Of a DNA stretch of 11,497 nucleotides, positions 6,721-11,497 are shown one piece after another. Position 1 is the stretch's first letter; the number at the start of each line of letters is the position of its first letter. The notes beneath the pieces are model-generated. The model was not told the DNA's origin. It did no database searches and worked only from the letters and a program-made list of their open reading frames with translations. The stretch is from an uncultured Roseateles sp. (GTDB lineage Bacteria > Pseudomonadota > Gammaproteobacteria > Burkholderiales > Burkholderiaceae). A program made the position numbers and the translations under genes. The stretch lies in the NCBI GenBank assembly GCA_946480605.1, contig CAMLKW010000144.1, positions 1-11,497 on the forward strand, given 5' to 3'.

Positions 6721-7398
6721 TCACAGGCCGATGTAGGAATCGCCCGCGGCCGCGGGCCGCCTCTTGCGCGCCGCCACGATCTGCGTGCGCACCGTCACGG
6801 CATTGCCGGCGGCGGCCAACTGCACGGGTGTGGGCGCGCCTTCGACCAGCTGATCGGGGTGCCACACGCGCACGCGCGCCGGCCCTTCGGGCAGACCCTG
6901 CAGCAGCGCGCGACCGTCCTCGCCGCCCAGCCGGGCCCAGGGCGTGTCGGCCACGTACACATGGCCGCGCATGGAGCCGTGGATGTGGCAGCCCAGCAGA
7001 TAGGCGCCGGGCTGTCCCAACACCTTGCTGTCGCTGGCCGGCGCCTTGCCGGCGACCCGGCCGGCGAGGCGGAACTGCGTGTTCTGACCCGGGTCCACGT
7101 AGACGCCACCAGCCCCCATGACGCCAAGGATGACGTGGTGGTCCCAGCTGTCCAGGTTGCTGAAGCTGACTTTGGCGCCGAGCCCCACCACCGTCACCGC
7201 CGGCACGAAACGCAGCTTCTCCTGCGTCACGCTGGCCTCCAGCACCGGCGCGGGCCGCGCCCCCTGCACGCTGCTGTCGACCAGCACCACAGCGTCGGCC
7301 AGCGGCTTGCCGTTGCGGTCCAGCACGGTGACGCTGAGATCCGCCGCCTGAGCGGTGCAGGCAACAGTCAACAGGGCGGAAATCAGGGTGGCGCGCAT
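6721..7398 (-). CDS. Periplasmic cupredoxin-like (plastocyanin/azurin-type) protein
   Basis: 225-residue exported protein. The signal peptide MRATLISALLTVACTAQA ends in AQA, with likely cleavage after residue 18. The mature part starts with a beta-rich stretch (DLSVTVLDRNGKPLADAVVL) like a carboxypeptidase regulatory or Ig-like fold. A cupredoxin core follows with type 1 copper ligand candidates: His87/His88 in SWDHHVILG, and Cys137, His140 and Met143 in LLGCHIHGSMRGHVYVA. A second beta-rich stretch (about 155-210) ends in a basic tail. Proteins of this architecture are often annotated as methylamine utilization proteins; nothing else here supports methylamine metabolism. Electron transfer or copper handling in the periplasm is the modest inference. 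The ATG at 7398 is fixed by the signal peptide. It converges on the kinase gene with only 6 bp between stops and diverges from the cysteine-cluster gene. Confidence 0.85.
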   Translation of the reverse strand: MRATLISALLTVACTAQAADLSVTVLDRNGKPLADAVVLVDSSVQGARPAPVLEASVTQEKLRFVPAVTVVGLGAKVSFSNLDSWDHHVILGVMGAGGVYVDPGQNTQFRLAGRVAGKAPASDSKVLGQPGAYLLGCHIHGSMRGHVYVADTPWARLGGEDGRALLQGLPEGPARVRVWHPDQLVEGAPTPVQLAAAGNAVTVRTQIVAARKRRPAAAGDSYIGL

Positions 7399-7458
7399 GG
7401 CTGGAGGGCAGGCAAAGCGGAGGAGTCCCTGAGTCTCACCGCTGCCTACACTGCACGG

Positions 7459-7785
7459 ATGAGTGACAACCCCTGCCTGAGCTGTGGCGCCTGCTGCGCG
7501 AGCTTCCGCGTCGACTTCGACCGCAGCGAACTGGAAAGCGAGGGCGGGCGCGTGCCCGACGGACTGGCCGTGGCGCTGAGCGGCCGACTGGTGCGCATGC
7601 GCGGTACCGACCATGCGCAACCGCGCTGCGCGGCGCTCAGCGGCAAGGTGGGGCACCAGGCCAGCTGTGGCATCCATGAGTGGCGCCCCTCGCCCTGCCG
7701 CGAGTTCGGTGAGCGCGCGCCCATGGGCATCGGCGACGACGCCTGCGCGCGGGCGCGCGCAAGGCACGGCCTGGCCCCGCTCTAG
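7459..7785 (+). CDS. YkgJ-family cysteine cluster protein (CxxCxxCC)
   Basis: Small protein of 108 residues with the Cys pattern of the putative zinc- or iron-chelating YkgJ/UPF0153 family. PCLSCGACCASF gives Cys6, Cys9, Cys12 and Cys13; Cys57, Cys70 and Cys80 follow in RCAAL and SCGIHEWRPSPCREF, and Cys96 is near the end. The C-x2-C-x2-C-C start and the C-x-I-x-E-x-RP-x2-C-R-x-F motif are diagnostic. The bound metal or cluster and the role are unknown; the family has been suggested to act on or near metal-containing substrates. The ATG at 7459 is the only one giving a complete motif. There is no good ribosome site, and a -10-like TACACT at 7447-7452 lies so close that the mRNA may be nearly leaderless. 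Its stop overlaps the stop of the opposite lipoprotein gene. Confidence 0.9.
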   Translation: MSDNPCLSCGACCASFRVDFDRSELESEGGRVPDGLAVALSGRLVRMRGTDHAQPRCAALSGKVGHQASCGIHEWRPSPCREFGERAPMGIGDDACARARARHGLAPL

Positions 7786-8990
7786 GTTCCCGGCCCGCGC
7801 AGCGGCTGCCGGCGCTGCTCGCGCAGTTCACGCTGCTGCTCGTTGAGCCAGGCCAGCTTGGCGCCGTACATCTCACGGTCACGCGTCGTCGCGCTGTTCT
7901 CCAGGGCCTTGGCGATTTCGCCACGCGCGGCGCTCAGGTCGCCCAAGCCATAGTTGGCCAGCGCCAGCCAGAAGTGGAACTCCGGCACGTAGGCAGCGCG
8001 CGCCACCTCCTTGCGGAACAGCTGGCGGGCCGAGGCAAACTCGCCGGCCTTCATCGCCGCCACGCCTTCATCGAAGAACTTGTAGGGCGGCACAGGCTGC
8101 AACTGGGCCAACTGGTTGGCGTAGACCTGGGCCTCGGCGCTACGACCCACGTCGGTCAGCACCAGCACAAGGTTGGACACCGCCTGCACATTGCCCGGCT
8201 CGCGCTCCAGCACATGGCGCAGCGTGGCCTCGGCGGCGCCGTACAAGCCCTTGCGCCGGTACAGCACCGCCAAGGTGTTGTAGGAGGCCAGCCAGCGCGA
8301 ATCCAGCTGGATGGCGGCCTTGGACCACCAATAGGCATCATCCACCTCGCCCATGGACAAGGCCTCGGCCGCGCGGTTGTTCAGGAACATCGCGAGGATG
8401 GTGGATTCGTCGACGACGCGGCTGCGGTTGCGCCGGATCTGCTCGGGTGGCAGGAAGTCGATGGTCAGCAGTTCGGCGTCACCGAAGACGGTCATGCGCG
8501 AAGCGCTGGCCAGCGGACGCGCCAGGCTGATGTTCACGTGCCCCGCGACGAAGAAGATGCCGTTGGCCCGCGTCCAGGCCTCTTCCAGATAGACGCTGTT
8601 GAAGCGCACCGCCAGGTTCAGGTGGCGCGCAAAGGCCGCGGTCATCAGCACCAGCGACATGCAGTTGCCGCGCTTGGCATCGAAGGCCTCGGCGGCGGTC
8701 CGGGTGATCTCGCTGTCGTAGTCCAACTTGAGGCGGCCCTTGGTGTAGAGCGCATCGATGAGACCGTCGCGCACGCCCTTCAGGCGAATCTCGCTGGCCA
8801 TTTCGGTCTCGGCAAAACGCCTCATCTCGGGGCTGAGCTTCAGCGCCTCCTGCGGATCGATGCGGAAGGCGGGCGGCTTGAAGGCTGCATCAAGGAACAA
8901 CTCGGCATCGGGCGGCTTCAACGGCTCGACGGCACAACCGGCCAGGAACGCGAGCCCCAGCCCGGCAACGATGGCGCAGATCTTGATCAT
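7782..8990 (-). CDS. TPR lipoprotein with a transglutaminase-like core
   Basis: Predicted lipoprotein of 402 residues. MIKICAIVAGLGLAFLAGC is a lipoprotein signal with lipobox L-A-G-C (Cys19); Ala at +2 suggests outer-membrane sorting. Residues about 75-185 resemble a transglutaminase-like cysteine fold: KRGNCMSLVLMTAAFARHL with Cys110, GHVNISL with His151 and LLTIDFLPP with Asp178 form a plausible Cys-His-Asp triad. From about 198 to 366 there are TPR-like helical repeats (NRAAEALSMGEVDDAYWWSK, YNTLAVLYRRKGLYGAAEAT, NLVLVLTDVGRSAEAQVYA, DEGVAAMKAGEFASARQLF, WLALANYGLGDLSAARGEI), followed by a charged Arg/Gln-rich tail. The start at 8990 is supported by the signal peptide and by AGGAGA six bases upstream. 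The partner and substrate are unknown. TPR for protein contact plus a peptidase or amidase-like core is the best reading. Confidence 0.85.
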   Translation of the reverse strand: MIKICAIVAGLGLAFLAGCAVEPLKPPDAELFLDAAFKPPAFRIDPQEALKLSPEMRRFAETEMASEIRLKGVRDGLIDALYTKGRLKLDYDSEITRTAAEAFDAKRGNCMSLVLMTAAFARHLNLAVRFNSVYLEEAWTRANGIFFVAGHVNISLARPLASASRMTVFGDAELLTIDFLPPEQIRRNRSRVVDESTILAMFLNNRAAEALSMGEVDDAYWWSKAAIQLDSRWLASYNTLAVLYRRKGLYGAAEATLRHVLEREPGNVQAVSNLVLVLTDVGRSAEAQVYANQLAQLQPVPPYKFFDEGVAAMKAGEFASARQLFRKEVARAAYVPEFHFWLALANYGLGDLSAARGEIAKALENSATTRDREMYGAKLAWLNEQQRELREQRRQPLRGPGT

Positions 8991-8995
8991 GGCAG

Positions 8996-9001
8996 TCTCC
9001 T
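8996..9001 (-). promoter_or_regulatory. Ribosome binding site of the TPR lipoprotein gene
   Basis: AGGAGA on the minus strand lies six bases before the ATG at 8990. It decides this start over the longer open frame beginning at 9074, whose first 28 residues do not look like an export signal. A second copy of the surrounding CAGGAGAC lies 24 bp further upstream (9026-9019) without a start codon at the right distance. Confidence 0.8.
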
Positions 9002-9031
9002 GCTCTGCTTTTGATGCGGTCTCCTGACACA

Positions 9032-9060
9032 AGCTTAGCCCCGCGACCCTGCCCTGTCTT
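9032..9060 (-). promoter_or_regulatory. Weak candidate promoter for the TPR lipoprotein gene
   Basis: On the minus strand AAGACA (9060-9055) and TAAGCT (9037-9032) are spaced 17 bp apart, matching the -35 and -10 consensus at 4 and 3 of 6 positions. The spacing and position fit, but the hexamers are poor. Confidence 0.25.
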
Positions 9061-9133
9061 GAGTCATCTTGCACTTGGCCGTCAGATCTGATCGCCTGCC
9101 CTCTTCAACTTTCGACCAAGCACATAAGGGAGC

Positions 9134-9233
9134 AAAACTACATACATACTCAAAATCACGCCAGATATCTCACAAAATTCCACGAGATCACCAGACCCAC
9201 CTCGGGATTTCACCATCTTCAATATGTAGTTTT
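9134..9233. repeat. 11-bp perfect inverted repeat, 78 bp apart, upstream of the pullulanase gene
   Basis: AAAACTACATA (9134-9144) and its exact reverse complement TATGTAGTTTT (9223-9233) flank 78 bp. The whole lies in the 282-bp intergenic region, which is visibly richer in A/T than the rest of the window. The right arm is 39 bp before the pullulanase ATG. It could be two half- or full sites for a regulator that loops the DNA, or the base of a long hairpin. Copies of CTTCAA at 9217, 9235 and 9254 lie in the same region. Confidence 0.7.
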
Positions 9234-9259
9234 ACTTCAATAGCATCCGCGCACTTCAA

Positions 9260-9264
9260 AGGAG
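9260..9264 (+). promoter_or_regulatory. Ribosome binding site of the pullulanase gene
   Basis: AGGAG eight bases before the ATG at 9273 is a strong Shine-Dalgarno sequence, and it fixes the start ahead of the lipoprotein signal peptide. Confidence 0.85.
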
Positions 9265-9272
9265 TGCTGGAC

Positions 9273-11497
9273 ATGAGGGCATGGGCAGGCGGGCTCGCGC
9301 GGCAGGCGCGGCAATGGGTGGGCGCCTTGGCGCTGGGCATGTGCGGGCTGCTGACGGCCTGCGGGGGCGGCAGCGAAGCGCCGACATCGGCGCCACCGAG
9401 CAGCGCCGGCGTGTCGGCAGCGGTCGACGGCGTCGAGCTGCTGGCCGCCATCCCCGGCACCGCCCAGGCACCGCGCGCCCGCATCGCCGCGGCCGCCACG
9501 CCCGCCGCGCCGGCCACCTCGCTGCGCGTGCACTACCGCCGCGGCGACGGCAACCACGCCGGCTGGCAGATCCACACCTGGGGCGCCGCGCAAAGCCCGA
9601 ACTGGAACGCCGGCTGGAATGCCGCGGGCAGCGACGACTTCGGCGTGTACTACGACGTGCCGCTGGCCGCGGGCTCCGGCACGGTCGGCTTCCTGCTGCA
9701 CAACGGCGACAACAAGGACAACGGCGGTGCCGACCAGAGCTACACGCTGCAGTCCGGCGCCAACGAAATCTGGCGCATCCAGGGCGACGGCACCAGCTAC
9801 ACGAGCAACCCGCTGCTGCTGCCGGTGCCGGACATCAAGACCGTGCGCGTGCACTACAAGCGCTTCGACGGCGGCTACAGCGCCTGGGGCCTGCACCTGT
9901 GGAACGGCAGCGGCCTCAACGCTGCGGCGCTGCCGGCCGGCGTCCACATCGACGACTGGGGCCAGCCGGTGGCCTTGAGCGCCATGCCCGGCTACGCCAG
10001 CGGCGACGGCGAGGTGGTGTTCGACATCCCCGTTCTTAACCCACAGGGCGACGAGAGCCGCAAGGGTCTGGAATTCATCATCCACGGCATGCCGCCCCAC
10101 GAGAACGACAAGGACGGCCGCGACAACAACATCCGCGTCGAGTACGCAGCGCTGACGGTGAGCGGCCAGGTGGGCCACATCTGGCTGGTCGAGCGCGACG
10201 CCACGGTCTACACCGCACCGCCCGACCTGCGCCAGGTCTCCAGCACCGACGCACGCGCCGTGTGGCTGAACAAGTCGCTGGTGAAGTGGCCGCGCATGGC
10301 CACCAGCGGCACGGTGCGCCTGTACCACTCGGCCACCGGCCAGATCAGCGTGGGACTGGGCGCCCCCGTGACGGGCGCCGACGGCCACATCACGCTGGAC
10401 CCGTTCACCGGCAGCGTGCCACCCGCCGAGGCGCTGCGCTTCAAGTACGTCGCCAGCGGCGCCGTGTTCAGTGTTCGCGCCGCCGACCTGCCCCGCCTGC
10501 CGACGCTGCACCAGCAGCAACTGGTGCTGGTGCAGGAAGACGCCGCCGGCAAGGTGCAGAACGCCACCACCGCGCAGATCGCGGGCGCGCTGGACGACCT
10601 CTACGCCGCAGCGAACGACGTGCCCGACCTGGGCGCCGTCGCGAAGAACGGCAGCACCAGCTTCAAGCTCTGGGCACCCACGGCGCAGAACGTGTCGCTG
10701 GCGCTGACCACGGCGCTGGGCAACTCCGGGCTCACGCGCACCACCACCGAGCCCATGGCCCGCGACGCCGCCACCGGCGTGTGGAGCCTCAGCAAGCCCG
10801 GCCATCTCCAAGGAGCGACCTACCGCTACCAGGTGCAGGTCTTCGTCAAGGGCACGGGGCTGGTGAGGAACCTCGTCACCGACCCCTACTCGCTGGGCCT
10901 GACGCTGGGCGGCCAGCAGAGCGTCGTCATGGACCTGCAGGCCCAGGCCACCAAGCCGGGCGGCTGGGACCAGAGTGCCCCGCCCGCCACCGTGGCTGCG
11001 CCATCGGACCTGAGCATCTACGAGCTGCATGTGCGCGACTTCTCCATTGGCGACGCCAGCGTGCCCGCCGCCCAGCGCGGCAAGTACCTGGCCTTCACGC
11101 AGACCCAGTCCAACGGCATGAAGCACCTGGCGGCGCTGGCGGCCGCGGGCCTGACCGACGTGCACCTGCTGCCGGTGTTCGACATCGCCAGCGTCAACGA
11201 GAAGGGCTGCACCACGCCAAACGTCGGCGCAGCCAGCGGCGCGCCGGACGGCGAGTCCCAGCAGGCCGCCGTCGCAGCGACCGCCGGCACCGACTGCTTC
11301 AACTGGGGCTACGACCCGCACCACTTCACGACGCCCGACGGCAGCTACGCCAGCAACGCCAATGACCCGCTGGCTCGCGTCGTCGAGTTCCGCCGCATGG
11401 TGCAGGCACTGAACGCGGCCGGCCTGCGCGTGGGCATGGACATGGTCTACAACCACACGACCTCGTCGGGCCAGAGCGCCACCTCGGTGCTGGACAA
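9273..11497 (+). CDS. pulA: Pullulanase-type alpha-1,6-glucosidase lipoprotein (3' end outside window)
   Basis: Surface or periplasmic debranching enzyme of family GH13 that hydrolyses alpha-1,6 bonds in pullulan and branched alpha-glucans. 741 codons are visible. The signal ends in lipobox L-T-A-C with Cys30. A low-complexity Ala/Pro/Ser linker (about 31-83) follows. Two tandem pullulanase-associated (CBM41-like) domains begin at [10 protein letters not shown] (84) and [10 protein letters not shown] (191), each with W-x-I/L-H-x-W. Next come a pullulanase N2-like region (about 312-450), a CBM48-like domain at [15 protein letters not shown] (464) and the GH13 barrel start at [12 protein letters not shown] (580). 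[17 protein letters not shown] (677) and GMDMVYNHT (near 721-729, conserved region I) are pullulanase hallmarks. The catalytic Asp and Glu lie beyond the edge. The frame is open to the edge. It has its own upstream regulatory region, so maltose or starch control is plausible. Confidence 0.92.
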   Translation, partial: MRAWAGGLARQARQWVGALALGMCGLLTACGGGSEAPTSAPPSSAGVSAAVDGVELLAAIPGTAQAPRARIAAAATPAAPATSLRVHYRRGDGNHAGWQIHTWGAAQSPNWNAGWNAAGSDDFGVYYDVPLAAGSGTVGFLLHNGDNKDNGGADQSYTLQSGANEIWRIQGDGTSYTSNPLLLPVPDIKTVRVHYKRFDGGYSAWGLHLWNGSGLNAAALPAGVHIDDWGQPVALSAMPGYASGDGEVVFDIPVLNPQGDESRKGLEFIIHGMPPHENDKDGRDNNIRVEYAALTVSGQVGHIWLVERDATVYTAPPDLRQVSSTDARAVWLNKSLVKWPRMATSGTVRLYHSATGQISVGLGAPVTGADGHITLDPFTGSVPPAEALRFKYVASGAVFSVRAADLPRLPTLHQQQLVLVQEDAAGKVQNATTAQIAGALDDLYAAANDVPDLGAVAKNGSTSFKLWAPTAQNVSLALTTALGNSGLTRTTTEPMARDAATGVWSLSKPGHLQGATYRYQVQVFVKGTGLVRNLVTDPYSLGLTLGGQQSVVMDLQAQATKPGGWDQSAPPATVAAPSDLSIYELHVRDFSIGDASVPAAQRGKYLAFTQTQSNGMKHLAALAAAGLTDVHLLPVFDIASVNEKGCTTPNVGAASGAPDGESQQAAVAATAGTDCFNWGYDPHHFTTPDGSYASNANDPLARVVEFRRMVQALNAAGLRVGMDMVYNHTTSSGQSATSVLD

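Noticed and set aside
6859..7785. Long frame reading through the cupredoxin region into the cysteine-cluster protein
   Set aside because: Only the last 108 codons match a family; the upstream part is antisense to the cupredoxin gene, which has a signal peptide and copper motifs.
9163..9170. AGATATCT palindrome between the arms of the inverted repeat
   Set aside because: An 8-bp palindrome in an AT-richer stretch is expected by chance, and it is not at the centre of the repeat.
8991..9272. Possible small RNA or mobile-element remnant in the AT-richer intergenic region
   Set aside because: No hairpin with U-tract, no transposase fragment and no flanking direct repeats were seen; only the inverted repeat and CTTCAA copies stand out.
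9237..11456. 739-codon open frame on the minus strand opposite the pullulanase gene
   Set aside because: It is a shadow of GC-rich coding: the product is a low-complexity Ala/Val/Gly/His/Arg string with no domain, while the plus frame has clear pullulanase motifs throughout.

Overview
The window is dense, GC-rich bacterial chromosome. Codon use is strongly G/C at third positions, and gaps are short except before the last gene. The gene set (murJ next to rpsT, a DUF3579 gene beside argD-argF, YkgJ-type and cupredoxin proteins) and the protein sequences fit a betaproteobacterium of the order Burkholderiales, probably near Rubrivivax, Roseateles or Leptothrix. The order is inferred with fair confidence and the genus is a guess. 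I see no rRNA, tRNA, CRISPR array, insertion sequence, integrase or attachment site.

Layout. (1) At 1-312, on the minus strand, lies the N-terminal part of the lipid II flippase gene murJ, cut by the window edge. It diverges from rpsT (ribosomal protein S20, 432-728), which has a recognisable sigma-70 promoter and a strong hairpin terminator. (2) An alpha/beta hydrolase and a small DUF3579 protein lie on the minus strand, probably co-transcribed. They diverge from argD (2249) across 151 bp that contain a perfect palindrome. (3) argD and argF form an arginine biosynthesis pair in which the argF start region meets the argD stop. (4) Past a GC-rich hairpin, a calcineurin-like metallophosphoesterase overlaps by 4 bp (ATGA) a gene fusing a Ser/Thr protein kinase to a universal-stress-protein domain. 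This looks like a kinase/phosphatase signalling module and is the most intriguing part of the window. (5) Converging on it with a 6-bp gap is a periplasmic cupredoxin, divergent from a YkgJ-type cysteine-cluster protein. (6) The cysteine-cluster gene overlaps tail to tail, through a shared CTAG, with a lipoprotein that has a transglutaminase-like core and TPR repeats. (7) A 282-bp intergenic region, clearly richer in A/T than the rest and carrying an 11-bp inverted repeat, separates that gene from a large pullulanase lipoprotein running off the right edge.

How they work together. ArgD and ArgF act at consecutive stages of ornithine-to-citrulline synthesis. MurJ and S20 are housekeeping. The metallophosphoesterase and kinase-Usp proteins are predicted to be made in a fixed ratio by translational coupling and may act on the same or opposed phospho-substrates; this is inference. 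The pullulanase points to use of external alpha-glucans (pullulan, starch or glycogen branch points) at the cell surface. Its own regulatory region suggests control separate from its neighbours.
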